A stretch of DNA of 64,000 nucleotides, from contig JAWKZS010000005.1 of the NCBI GenBank assembly GCA_041395845.1, positions 124,001 through 188,000 on the forward strand. The letters are read 5' to 3'. Below the pieces are notes generated by a model. The model searched no databases, was not told the DNA's origin, and saw only the letters and a list, made by a program, of their open reading frames with translations. Below, one piece after another: positions 17,465 through 26,050 of this stretch. The first letter of the stretch is position 1, and each line of letters starts with the position of its first letter. Source of the stretch: Ch67 sp041395845. GTDB lineage: Bacteria; Pseudomonadota; Gammaproteobacteria; Pseudomonadales; Ketobacteraceae. The translations under genes and the position numbers were made by a program.

Positions 17465-20400
17465 TCAGAACTCTTCCCACTCATCATCAGTCGATGCCGA
17501 GCGCGACGGTGTCGGACGGCTAGACCGCGCCGGTGCAGATGCCCGCACGGGCGTAGCAGCGGATTTAGCTGCCGGGCGCGCAACAGCGTTGTCCAGGCTG
17601 AAGAATCCGATCAGGTCGATCAGTCCACGGGCCTGTTCCGCCATCGCCTCACCGGCAGCACTGGCCTCTTCCACCAGGGCAGCATTCTGCTGGGTCATTT
17701 CGTCCATCTGCGATACCGCCTGATTGATCTGCACGATACTCGCTGTCTGCTCCCGCGCCGCTGCATTGATATCGGCGATCATGGTGGACACATCACGAAT
17801 CGCGCCGACAATTTCACTCAGGGTGGTGCCCGAGGCATTGACCAGTTCCGTCCCGGTTTCCACCTTGCTGACGCTGTCGCGGATCAGCTCCTTGATTTCT
17901 TTGGCGGCGCCTGCAGAACGTTGTGCCAGGTTGCGCACCTCGCCAGCCACCACCGCAAAACCGCGGCCCTGCTCACCGGCACGGGCGGCTTCCACCGCTG
18001 CGTTCAAGGCCAGCAGATTGGTCTGGAACGCGATCTCATCGATGACACCGATGATGTCGGCGATCTTCTTGCTGGCGACGTTGATTTCCGCCATCGCGGT
18101 GACGGCACTGCGCACCACTTCACCACCGGATTCCGCTTTCTTCACCGCAGCGCTCGACATCTGGTTAGCCTGCTGGGCATTGTCACTGGTCTGCTTCACG
18201 GTGCTGGTCATCTGCTCCATGCTGGATGCCGTTTCTTCCAGCGAGGACGCCTGTTCTTCGGTGCGCTGACTGAGGTCGGCGTTGCCCGAGGCAATTTCGC
18301 TGGCACCGGTGGACACTGCGCTCGCCGCTTCGGTAATACGGGTAATGACTTCTTCCAGTTTTTCCACCGTGCTGTTGGCATCGCTTTTTAGCTGTGCGAA
18401 CAGGCCCTGGTACTCGGCATCAATACGCTGGGTCAGATCACCACGAGCCAACGCGCCCAGCACCCGCGCCACGTCGTTGAGGCCGGCATTGGCTACGTTC
18501 ATCAGCTGGTTGAGGCCCTGCGCCAGCAGCGCATAGAAGCCCTGCTTGCCTTGCTCATCGATGCGAAGTGAGAAATCACCCGCCGATGCAGCCTGCACCA
18601 GATGCTGCACCTCGGTTTCGGCCTGGACTTCCTGGGTGCGGTCAAGCCACTCCACCACTGTGCCCAGACGTTCATTCTTGTCGTTGAGTACCGGATTGGC
18701 CGTGAGGCGGAAGGAACGGCCACCAACCTTGATGTTGGCCTGATAGGTGCTGGTCAGATTGCGGATCAGGGCTTGCTGGTGCGCCGGATTCCTGTGGAAG
18801 ATATCCATGTTGGCGCCCAGCAGTTTGCTGGCATTGAAATTGGGCAGGTCGCGGCGCAGATCGCTTTCGGCTTCCTGCATCATTTCCTTGAGTGTTTCAT
18901 TCATGAAGACGATGTTGTTATCCGCATCGGCAATCATGGTGTTGGTGGAACTGTTGTCCAGCGCGATGCGCACTCGCAGGTTTTCATTGGCAATACGGCG
19001 CTCTTCCTGTTCCCGCGCCAGCTGATCGGTCAGATCAACCCACTCCACGATGGTGCCGGTGCGGTTACGATCTTCATCAAACAGCGGTGTGGCAGTGAGG
19101 CGGAAGGTGAGGCCACCGGTCTTGATAGTGGTGCGATAGACCTCTTTCAGTTTGGCCATCATGTCACGCTGGTGGGCCGGATTCTTGTGAAAGCGATCCA
19201 TATTGCTGCCAAGCAATTTGTCCACCGCGAAACCGGGCAGCGACTGCGTCAGTTCCTTTTCCCGATTGGACAGCATGCGTTTGACGGCGCCATTCATGAA
19301 AGTAATGTTGAAATCGTTATCTGCCAGCATGACCGGGGTATCGCAGACTTCCAGTGCATCTGCAATGCGCTTGCTTTCCCGCGCAATACGCCGGGTTTCC
19401 TCGGCAGCCTTGCGGATTTCCTCGGCGGCGGCTTTTTCGCGCTCGCGATTATCACGCAGGCTGGCCTGCATCTCTTGAATGCCGCGCAGCAGGACTGCCA
19501 GTTCATCGCGGCCTTCGGCATCGATGCGGTTATCCAGATTGCCACGCTGGATCGACGCCAGATACTGGTTTGCCCTGCCAAGATTGATCAGTACATTGCG
19601 GATTACCAGCACTGTCATTACAAGTGCAAAAGCAAACGCAATGATTAGCTGGATCAACGCGTTCTGGTTTTTGCTCTTCAAGCCATCGACCCGGATCTGC
19701 AACAGGCGCTGCAATTCGGGCACGGTTTTGCCCGCCAGCGCATAGCCGGCATCGACCAGCACCGTCCCTTTGCCGAACACCTCGGTTGCGCCTAATGCAC
19801 TGCGGCCGTTGTCAATCATGTCCTGCACCAGTGCAGAGAAGTCCCTGTTCGCCTTGCTGAGTTCTTCCTGCTCGCCTTTCAGCGTGCCGCCAACAGAATC
19901 GTTCGCCTTGATGGCAGAACGAATGGCGTCATCGATTTTGTCGACTGCAATCGGCTTGCTGGATAGCAGCTTTTTCAACGTCGCATCATTGATGTCACCG
20001 CCGGCCACAGCGCCAGCGGCCTGACCACGCAGGCGGGCAGAGAACTCAATCGCGCGGGGCAGGGTGAACGATGCCAGCTGCATCAGGTAGAAGGTGTCGA
20101 CTTCCGGATCCAGGGTCAGGTTGAACTGATCGGAAAACCACTCAATGTACCCAAGTACCTGTTCGACAATGCGGGTGTGAGCGGCAAAACCTTCCGCTGG
20201 CGGCATGGTGCGCACGTTGGCCTTCAGCGTCTGCCAGCTGCGCGTAATCTCATCGAGCACTTCACCCCGGGTAAAATGGGCGCTGTATTTTGATTCCAGG
20301 GCCTGCAGTGCCTGTAATGTCGCGTCGATTTTGCTGGCCGCTGCTGCCATCGGCGCGACGGCTGCCTGATTCCCCTGCACGACCTGGATGGCATCGCCAC

Positions 20401-20602
20401 GGTGCAGCTGTAACGCCTGCATCAGTTCCAGCGAAGGCCCATAGAAATCCGTGCCGTAGAGTTCTTTCTGGGAAAAGTATTCACTGTCATTCCATTCGCT
20501 CAGCAGCGTATAGGCAAACAGGCCCACCAAAAGCGTAAAAAGCCCCACGATGAGGCCCATCTTCAATTTCAGGCCCATCAATTCCAAAAGGCGATTCATC
20601 AT
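17465..20602 (-). CDS. Large methyl-accepting chemotaxis protein with duplicated PAS domains and a CheR pentapeptide
   Basis: The 1,045-residue chemoreceptor has membrane helices at about 10-31 and 335-357 with a large periplasmic helical sensor between, then HAMP (about 358-410). Two PAS domains follow in tandem and are similar to each other (LLGSNMDRFHKNPAHQ and LLGANMDIFHRNPAHQ). A second HAMP-like region and a long signalling coiled coil come next, with the hairpin tip IDEIAFQTNLLALNAAVEAARAGEQ. Methylation-helix motifs such as TEEQASSLEETASSMEQ are present. The C-terminus ends DDEWEEF, an xWEEF pentapeptide of the kind that tethers the CheR methyltransferase. A GGAGG RBS lies 6 nt before the first of two adjacent ATGs. 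No che genes are nearby. The ligand is unknown. Confidence 0.94.
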   Translation of the reverse strand: MMNRLLELMGLKLKMGLIVGLFTLLVGLFAYTLLSEWNDSEYFSQKELYGTDFYGPSLELMQALQLHRGDAIQVVQGNQAAVAPMAAAASKIDATLQALQALESKYSAHFTRGEVLDEITRSWQTLKANVRTMPPAEGFAAHTRIVEQVLGYIEWFSDQFNLTLDPEVDTFYLMQLASFTLPRAIEFSARLRGQAAGAVAGGDINDATLKKLLSSKPIAVDKIDDAIRSAIKANDSVGGTLKGEQEELSKANRDFSALVQDMIDNGRSALGATEVFGKGTVLVDAGYALAGKTVPELQRLLQIRVDGLKSKNQNALIQLIIAFAFALVMTVLVIRNVLINLGRANQYLASIQRGNLDNRIDAEGRDELAVLLRGIQEMQASLRDNREREKAAAEEIRKAAEETRRIARESKRIADALEVCDTPVMLADNDFNITFMNGAVKRMLSNREKELTQSLPGFAVDKLLGSNMDRFHKNPAHQRDMMAKLKEVYRTTIKTGGLTFRLTATPLFDEDRNRTGTIVEWVDLTDQLAREQEERRIANENLRVRIALDNSSTNTMIADADNNIVFMNETLKEMMQEAESDLRRDLPNFNASKLLGANMDIFHRNPAHQQALIRNLTSTYQANIKVGGRSFRLTANPVLNDKNERLGTVVEWLDRTQEVQAETEVQHLVQAASAGDFSLRIDEQGKQGFYALLAQGLNQLMNVANAGLNDVARVLGALARGDLTQRIDAEYQGLFAQLKSDANSTVEKLEEVITRITEAASAVSTGASEIASGNADLSQRTEEQASSLEETASSMEQMTSTVKQTSDNAQQANQMSSAAVKKAESGGEVVRSAVTAMAEINVASKKIADIIGVIDEIAFQTNLLALNAAVEAARAGEQGRGFAVVAGEVRNLAQRSAGAAKEIKELIRDSVSKVETGTELVNASGTTLSEIVGAIRDVSTMIADINAAAREQTASIVQINQAVSQMDEMTQQNAALVEEASAAGEAMAEQARGLIDLIGFFSLDNAVARPAAKSAATPVRASAPARSSRPTPSRSASTDDEWEEF

Positions 20603-20769
20603 TTATTCCTCCATAACAACCCGGCCGCTTGGCCTGCCAACACCCTATGGTTAAGGTATAGCACCGAATCCCCGTTGCAGCCGTACCCCCAACGAAAGTC
20701 GAATCGCCGGGCGTCGGCGGCTCGGCTATAGTCGGAATTAACCGTCTGAAAACCATGGAAAAGCCCACC

Positions 20770-22623
20770 ATGCCCAGCGATCCACGCCACCCGGAAATCA
20801 ATGCCGTTGCCGACTTTCTGCAGCAATGCATGCCGTTCGATCTGCTGCCTGCAGACGCCCTGCAAGCCACAGCAAGGCAAATTCAGGTGCTGTATCTGCG
20901 CAAAGGGGAAGCCATCAGCGCAGCGAAAGACGACTACGGCCTGCGTATCCTGCGCACCGGCGCGGTGGAAATCCGCAGCAGTCACGGCCAGCTGATGGAC
21001 AAGCTGGGGGAGGGGGAAAGCTTCAACATCCACGGCCTGGATGTGGGGGATGAAGGCGTCACCGCGCAGGTTGTTGAAGACAGCCTGATCTACCTGCTGC
21101 CCCGGGCACACTACGAAGCGCTGCGGGCCCAGTTTCGCGACTTCGACCGCCATTTCCATTCCCAGCGCAGCCGGCGCCTGCGGCGGGCAGCCCGCTATCA
21201 GCCCAACACCAACATGATGATGCTGCCCATCGACTCCCTGTACAGCCGCAATCCGCTGGCGCTGCCGCCGGACACCAGCCTGCAGGATACCGCCCAGGCC
21301 ATGTCGGAGCGGCGGGTATCGTCGGTGCTGATCATGGTGGATGACAGGCTCGATGGCATCGTCACCGACCGCGACCTGCGTACCCGCGCCCTGGCCCGGG
21401 GGCTGGCGCCGGACACGCCGATCGCCCGCATCATGACCCGCAACCCGCTGCAGATCGACGACGGCGCCACCCTGTTCGACGCCATTCTGCAGATGACCCA
21501 GAGCGGCGTGCACCATCTGCCGGTGGTGCGGGGCGAAAAGGTGGTGGGCATCATCACCTCGTCGGATCTGATGCTGGCCCGGCGCGACGATCCGGTGTAT
21601 CTGGTGCAGCACATTTCCCGCCAGCAGGACACCGCCGGCATGAAAGCCATCCTCGATTCCCTGCCCACCCTGCTGGTGGAAGTGATGAAAGGCGGCATGC
21701 GCGCCCACCAGGTCAGCCACGTCCTCACCGCCATCAGCGATGCCATCACCCACCGCCTGATCCGGCTGGCCATCGAGCGGATCGGCCCGGCGCCGGTGCC
21801 GTTCTGCTGGCTCGGCTTTGGTTCCCAGGCGCGGGGGGAACAGTTGCTGGGGGCCGACCAGGACAACGGCCTGCTGATCGACGACAGCGCCACCGACGCC
21901 GACCTGGAATGGTTCCGCCAGCTGGCGCAGTTTGTCTGCGACGGTCTCAACGAGTGCGGCTACGTTTACTGCCCGGGCAAGGTCATGGCGATCACCGATG
22001 AGTGGCGCCAGCGTCTGCAGGGCTGGCGTAACACCGTGGACAGCTGGACCCGCACCCCCACCCCCGATGCAGTCATGCGGGTGAGCATCTTCTTCGATCT
22101 GCGCGCCGTCTACGGTGACAAGCATCTGTGCGACCAGCTGCAGGCCCACATGCTGCAGCGCACCCAGAAGGACACCATCTTCCTCGCAGCCCTGGCCGCC
22201 AATGTGCTGGAGCAAAGTCCGCCCCTGGGGATATTCCGTCGTTTTCTGGTGGAACGGGATGGCGAGCACCGGGACGAATTCAACCTGAAAAAGCGCGGCA
22301 TCATTCCTATCGTCGATCTGGTGCGGATCAATGCCCTGGCCCACGGCGTCAGTGCCGTGAACACCCGGGAGCGGATCGAACAGCTGATGGCCGACAAGGT
22401 GGTCACCAAGACCGATGGCCGCAACCTGCTGGATGCCTTCGACTACATCCAGCAACTGCGGGTGCAGAACCAGAGCCAGCAGATCGCCCGCGGCGAAGCG
22501 GCCTCCAACTACTGCAAGCCCAAGGATCTGCCGGATCTGGCCCGCAAACACCTGCGCGATGCCTTCACCGTGGTGCACGACGCCCAGGAAGCCCTGCGCA
22601 ACCACTACCGGCGCGGCCTGTGA
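20770..22623 (+). CDS. cNMP-binding/CBS/DUF294 nucleotidyltransferase-like signalling protein
   Basis: The second ATG (20770) is preferred because GGAAAAG lies 8 nt before it; the first ATG at 20755 would add five residues. The protein (about 617 residues) has an N-terminal cyclic-nucleotide-binding-like domain (about 10-130), two CBS domains (about 150-270; VTDRDLRTRALARG and GIITSSDLM), a DUF294 nucleotidyltransferase-like domain (GFGSQARGEQLLGADQDN carries the GS and DxD-like residues) and the DUF294_C helical domain. In pseudomonads such a gene and a DnaQ-like exonuclease sit with the acetate permease ActP, and the same pair is here a few genes away from the symporter. It overlaps the exonuclease gene by 4 bp. 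Enzymatic activity is unproven for the family. Confidence 0.88.
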   Translation: MPSDPRHPEINAVADFLQQCMPFDLLPADALQATARQIQVLYLRKGEAISAAKDDYGLRILRTGAVEIRSSHGQLMDKLGEGESFNIHGLDVGDEGVTAQVVEDSLIYLLPRAHYEALRAQFRDFDRHFHSQRSRRLRRAARYQPNTNMMMLPIDSLYSRNPLALPPDTSLQDTAQAMSERRVSSVLIMVDDRLDGIVTDRDLRTRALARGLAPDTPIARIMTRNPLQIDDGATLFDAILQMTQSGVHHLPVVRGEKVVGIITSSDLMLARRDDPVYLVQHISRQQDTAGMKAILDSLPTLLVEVMKGGMRAHQVSHVLTAISDAITHRLIRLAIERIGPAPVPFCWLGFGSQARGEQLLGADQDNGLLIDDSATDADLEWFRQLAQFVCDGLNECGYVYCPGKVMAITDEWRQRLQGWRNTVDSWTRTPTPDAVMRVSIFFDLRAVYGDKHLCDQLQAHMLQRTQKDTIFLAALAANVLEQSPPLGIFRRFLVERDGEHRDEFNLKKRGIIPIVDLVRINALAHGVSAVNTRERIEQLMADKVVTKTDGRNLLDAFDYIQQLRVQNQSQQIARGEAASNYCKPKDLPDLARKHLRDAFTVVHDAQEALRNHYRRGL

Positions 22624-23252
22624 ACACCCTCTGGCTGCGACTGCAACGGCTGTACTGGCGCCGCCGGGTGCGCGATCCGGCCCTGCGCGCCCTGCTGGGC
22701 CAGTCCCTGGCGTTCACCCGGCAACCCTTCGCCCGGCGCCGTTTCGTGGTGATGGATCTTGAAACCACCGCCCTCGACCCGCAGCAGGGCGAGATCGTCA
22801 GTATCGGCTGGGTGGTGATCGAGAATGTCCGCATCCGGCTGGATCAGGCCCGTCACTACCATCTGACCCCCACCCAGGGCGTCGGCCAGAGCGCCATTTT
22901 CCACCAGCTGACCGATTCCGATCTGGAGCAGGCCCACGACTTCCCCCAGGTGATGCCCAGCCTGATTGCCGCCCTGCACAACAGTACCCTGGTGTTCCAC
23001 AACGCCGCGCTGGATCTGGGGTTCCTCAATCGCTACCTGCGCCAGCAGGCCGGCGCGCCCCTGCTGGTCCCGGTGCTGGATACCCTGCGGCTGGAATACC
23101 AGCGCCTGCAGCGGCGTAAAGCGGCGCTGGAAACCGGCGACCTGCGTCTGGGCACCTGCCGCCACCGTTATGGCCTGCCGGATCTGGCCGCCCATGACGC
23201 CCTCACCGATGCCCTGGCCACGGCGGAACTGCTGCTGGCGATGCAGGCCTGA
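22620..23252 (+). CDS. DnaQ-like DEDDh 3'-5' exonuclease
   Basis: The start is the GTG at 22620, which overlaps the stop of the DUF294 gene (GTGA), giving 210 residues; a longer frame upstream is a shadow of the other gene. Catalytic residues of the DEDDh family are all visible: Asp and Glu in VVMDLETTALD, Asp in VFHNAALDLGFLN, and His and Asp in AHDALTDALATAELL. The fold is that of the DNA polymerase III epsilon proofreading domain, but the protein lacks the polymerase-binding tail and is probably a stand-alone nuclease. Translational coupling with the CBS/DUF294 protein is conserved in related bacteria, so the two probably work together, perhaps as a signal-gated nuclease. Confidence 0.9.
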   Translation: MNTLWLRLQRLYWRRRVRDPALRALLGQSLAFTRQPFARRRFVVMDLETTALDPQQGEIVSIGWVVIENVRIRLDQARHYHLTPTQGVGQSAIFHQLTDSDLEQAHDFPQVMPSLIAALHNSTLVFHNAALDLGFLNRYLRQQAGAPLLVPVLDTLRLEYQRLQRRKAALETGDLRLGTCRHRYGLPDLAAHDALTDALATAELLLAMQA

Positions 23253-23273
23253 CCCGGTTGCACCGCCGGTGCT

Positions 23274-23301
23274 TTGCCACCATACTGGCGCCCCATAAAA
23301 T
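23274..23301 (+). promoter_or_regulatory. Sigma-70 promoter of the DUF1456 gene
   Basis: TTGCCA (23274-23279), 16 bp, TAAAAT (23296-23301). Transcription should start near 23308, only about a dozen bases before the ATG at 23320. No Shine-Dalgarno is visible, so the message may have a very short leader. Confidence 0.6.
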
Positions 23302-23319
23302 CCGGCACCCTGCACCCTG

Positions 23320-23781
23320 ATGAAAACCAACGAACTGCTGCGCCACCTGCGCAAAATCCTCGCCCTGAACGAACAGGGCATGACCGAGATCCTCGCCACC
23401 GGCGCATTCACTGCCGATCCCGAACTGGTGCGCAACTGGCTGCGCCAGGACAACGAACCCGGCTTCGAACCCTGTCCCGAGCTGGTGGTGGCCCATTTCA
23501 TCGAGGGACTGATCATCAGCCGGCGTGGCCCGCGTCAGGACGGCACCGCCGCCCCGGTCACTCCGCTGGGCAACAATCAGATCCTCAAGAAACTGCGTAT
23601 CGCGTTCAACCTGCAGGGCGAGGACATGCACGCCCTGTTCGAAAGCACCGGCCAGCCCCTGTCCAAGCAGGAACTGGATGCCCTGTTCCGCAAGCCGGAG
23701 CATCGCAACTACCGGGCCTGTTCCGACGCCACCCTGCGCCGTTTCCTGCAAGGGCTCACCGAGCGTTTCCGCCCCCGCTGA
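23320..23781 (+). CDS. DUF1456 (YehS-like) protein
   Basis: The 153-residue protein consists of two similar helical repeats of about 70 residues, the first starting LLRHLRKILALNEQGMTEI and the second ILKKLRIAFNLQGEDMHAL. Each ends in a LRxFLxGL or FIEGLI-type helix. This is the DUF1456 family typified by E. coli YehS, cytosolic and of unknown function. It is complete. A good promoter lies immediately upstream, and the Ser/Thr kinase gene follows on the same strand after its own candidate promoter that overlaps the stop codon. Confidence 0.88.
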   Translation: MKTNELLRHLRKILALNEQGMTEILATGAFTADPELVRNWLRQDNEPGFEPCPELVVAHFIEGLIISRRGPRQDGTAAPVTPLGNNQILKKLRIAFNLQGEDMHALFESTGQPLSKQELDALFRKPEHRNYRACSDATLRRFLQGLTERFRPR

Positions 23782-23805
23782 CCCGGCCCGGCTTCATGCT
23801 ACAAT
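23778..23805 (+). promoter_or_regulatory. Candidate promoter of the Ser/Thr kinase gene
   Basis: CTGACC (23778-23783), 16 bp, TACAAT (23800-23805). The -35 element overlaps the stop codon of the DUF1456 gene. Confidence 0.5.
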
Positions 23806-23853
23806 GGCGCCGCATTCCTTTTTGGGTACCCCGTGACCCCGACTTTGCCAGCC

Positions 23854-25317
23854 ATGACTGACACCCTGATCCAGATTCCCGGCTACACCGTACACCGCCT
23901 GCTTGGCAAAGGCGGCATGGCGGCCGTGTACCTGGCCACCCAGGAATCCCTGGGGCGGGATGTGGCGATCAAGGTGCTGCTGAAGAGCGATGACGCCCAG
24001 TTCACCGACCGCTTCCTCAGCGAAGCCCGCATCATCGCCACCCTGAATCATCCCCGGGTCATCACTGTCTATGACGTGGCCCAGCTCGAGGATGGTCGCC
24101 CCTACATCGTGATGGAATACCTGAGCGGCGGCGACCTGGCCCGGCTCAAGGGCCAGAACCTGGGGCCGCTGTACGCGCTGGAACTGATCCGCCAGATTGC
24201 CGAAGGCCTGAGCGTGGTGCACCGGCGCGGTATCATCCACCGCGACATCAAGCCCGCCAATATCCTGTTCCGGGACGACGGCTCGGTGGTGCTCACCGAT
24301 TTCGGCATCGCCAAGGACACCCGTATCGACTGCGACCTGACCCAGGACGGCATGTCCATCGGCAGCCCGTCCTACAGCAGTCCGGAGCAGGCCTACTGCG
24401 AACCGCTGGACCAGCGCACCGACATCTACAGCCTGGGCGTGATCCTGCTGGAACTGCTGCTGGGCTACAACCCGTTCAAGGGCGCCCACTACGCCGACAC
24501 CGTGCACAATCACGCCACCCTGCCGTTGCCGGAACTGCCGGCGCCCCTGCGCCAGTATCAGCCGCTGCTGGAAAAGATGCTGGCCAAAAAGCCGGCCGAC
24601 CGCTTTGAATCCGTCGACGCCATGCTCACCGTGCTCACCGACCACCTGCATGGCAAGGCCAGCATGCTCGACCAGTCCATTACCCGCCAGCATTTCACCC
24701 CGATCCGGCTGGAAGTGCCCGAGGTGCCCCGCCACCGGGTGCGCTGGGCTGCCGTGGCGGCCGTGCTGCTGATACTGGCCAGCGGCGCGCTGTTTTATTT
24801 CAACTACGATTCCGAACACGCCGCCCAGATCAGCGAACTGCTGGCCCAGGCCAACCAGCGGCTGGGGGAAGACAAGCTGGTGGAACCGGAACTCGACAAC
24901 GCCCGCTATTACTTTCACGAAGTGCTGGCGCTCGACCCAGCCAACAGTGCCGCCCAGGAAGGGCTGGAACAGGTCAGCCAGCGCCTGATCCTGCGCTACC
25001 TGAAACTGGCGTCGGAACGCTTTGAGCAGATGCGCCTGTCGCGTCCGCCCCAGGACAACGCGTTTTTCTACTACCACCAGGTGCTGCAGCTGGACCCGGC
25101 CAATCCGGTGGCCCAGGAAGGGCTCCGGCGCATCGCCGCCCAGTACACCCTGCTGGCCCAGCAGGCCTTTGTCAGCCAGGACTTCGTCGCCGGGCTCACC
25201 TACGTCAGCCAGGGCCTCGAAGCCGATCCGGAAAACCCCACCCTGCTCGAACTGCGGGAACGCCACAAGGACAAGGCAGCGGGCCTGAAGGGCCTGTTCG
25301 GGCGGATTTTCAACTGA
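23854..25317 (+). CDS. PknB-type membrane Ser/Thr protein kinase with a periplasmic TPR-like tail
   Basis: A GTG at 23833 would add seven residues; the ATG at 23854 puts the kinase domain right at the start. The domain (about 8-265) has the glycine loop LLGKGGMAAVYLA, the ATP Lys in VAIKVLL, the catalytic HRDIKPANILF, and DFGIAKD, so it should be an active kinase. A membrane helix follows at about 298-316 (AVAAVLLILASGALFYF). The outside domain carries repeated helical pairs with ALDPANSAAQEGLEQ and QLDPANPVAQEGLRR, which resemble TPR repeats. Such kinases phosphorylate cytosolic proteins in response to envelope signals. No cognate phosphatase or FHA gene is visible nearby. It converges on the TetR gene 12 bp away. 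Confidence 0.93.
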   Translation: MTDTLIQIPGYTVHRLLGKGGMAAVYLATQESLGRDVAIKVLLKSDDAQFTDRFLSEARIIATLNHPRVITVYDVAQLEDGRPYIVMEYLSGGDLARLKGQNLGPLYALELIRQIAEGLSVVHRRGIIHRDIKPANILFRDDGSVVLTDFGIAKDTRIDCDLTQDGMSIGSPSYSSPEQAYCEPLDQRTDIYSLGVILLELLLGYNPFKGAHYADTVHNHATLPLPELPAPLRQYQPLLEKMLAKKPADRFESVDAMLTVLTDHLHGKASMLDQSITRQHFTPIRLEVPEVPRHRVRWAAVAAVLLILASGALFYFNYDSEHAAQISELLAQANQRLGEDKLVEPELDNARYYFHEVLALDPANSAAQEGLEQVSQRLILRYLKLASERFEQMRLSRPPQDNAFFYYHQVLQLDPANPVAQEGLRRIAAQYTLLAQQAFVSQDFVAGLTYVSQGLEADPENPTLLELRERHKDKAAGLKGLFGRIFN

Positions 25318-25329
25318 CGATCTGAACGG

Positions 25330-25944
25330 TCAGTAAAAGTATCCCGTCATCAACTGCACCAGTTCCTCGATGATCTCTTCATCCGTGTAATACGGCGTCG
25401 CTTCCAGCAGATGGCGGGTGAGCACCGCATTGCAGGCAGCAAACGCCACATAGATGGCACGCTCCAGATCCGGTACCCGCAGCCGGTCACGCTGGCGCAG
25501 CAGGAACCGCCGCATCGCGTCCATCATGCGGTGCTCGAACTCGCGCCCTTCCGGCAGACTGGCCAGCTGACCCTGGCTGCGCAGCAGTTCCGCCATCAGT
25601 GCGTCACTCTCCCGGAACCGCGCAACCGCCGCCGTCGCCCACAACCGGGTGGACTGTTCGATGCTCACATCCCCCATCTGCTCCAGCAGATCGTTGAGCA
25701 GCCGACTGAGTTCGTTCCAGTAGTTCTGCAGCAACGCGCCCAGCAGCGCCTGCTTGTTGGGAAAATACTGGTACAGGGACCCGATATTCACGCCGGCCCG
25801 TTCCGCCACCCGATTGGTGGTGACCCCCTCCACGCCGACTTCCAGCACCAGTTCCCGGGTGGCATCGACGATGCGCTGCACGGTCTGGCGCGCCCGGGTC
25901 TGGCGTGGCGCACGTTTGAGCCCGAAAGATCCTTCCGTCGTCAT
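25330..25944 (-). CDS. TetR-family transcriptional regulator
   Basis: The 204-residue repressor-type protein has an N-terminal helix-turn-helix (about 20-65) with the typical VTTNRVAERAGVNIGSLYQYFPNKQALL segment, and an all-helical ligand domain after that. It has no recognisable ligand signature. A perfect TAAGTA-TT-TACTTA palindrome lies 20 bp before its start (25964-25977), a likely operator through which it could control itself and possibly the divergent CrbS-like kinase gene starting at 26051. Regulators of this shape often respond to fatty acyl-CoA or hydrophobic compounds, but nothing in the sequence proves that here. Confidence 0.9.
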   Translation of the reverse strand: MTTEGSFGLKRAPRQTRARQTVQRIVDATRELVLEVGVEGVTTNRVAERAGVNIGSLYQYFPNKQALLGALLQNYWNELSRLLNDLLEQMGDVSIEQSTRLWATAAVARFRESDALMAELLRSQGQLASLPEGREFEHRMMDAMRRFLLRQRDRLRVPDLERAIYVAFAACNAVLTRHLLEATPYYTDEEIIEELVQLMTGYFY

Positions 25945-25963
25945 TCCGTCACTCGAATTAATG

Positions 25964-25977
25964 TAAGTATTTACTTA
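25964..25977. promoter_or_regulatory. Palindromic operator between tetR-type gene and crbS-like gene
   Basis: TAAGTATTTACTTA is a perfect inverted repeat (6-bp arms, 2-bp centre) 20 bp upstream of the TetR start and 74 bp upstream of the divergent kinase gene. The AT-rich spot in GC-rich DNA and its position suggest TetR binding. Confidence 0.55.
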
Positions 25978-26050
25978 TGTTAGTGTGAAGCCGCATTTGC
26001 CTCAAGAATCGGTTAAGGCAAAGCAACGGCGAACACGCTAACCTTAGCCC

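Noticed and set aside
20599..22605. 668-residue open frame on the minus strand
   Set aside because: Antisense shadow of the CBS/DUF294 gene; the high GC content keeps the frame open.
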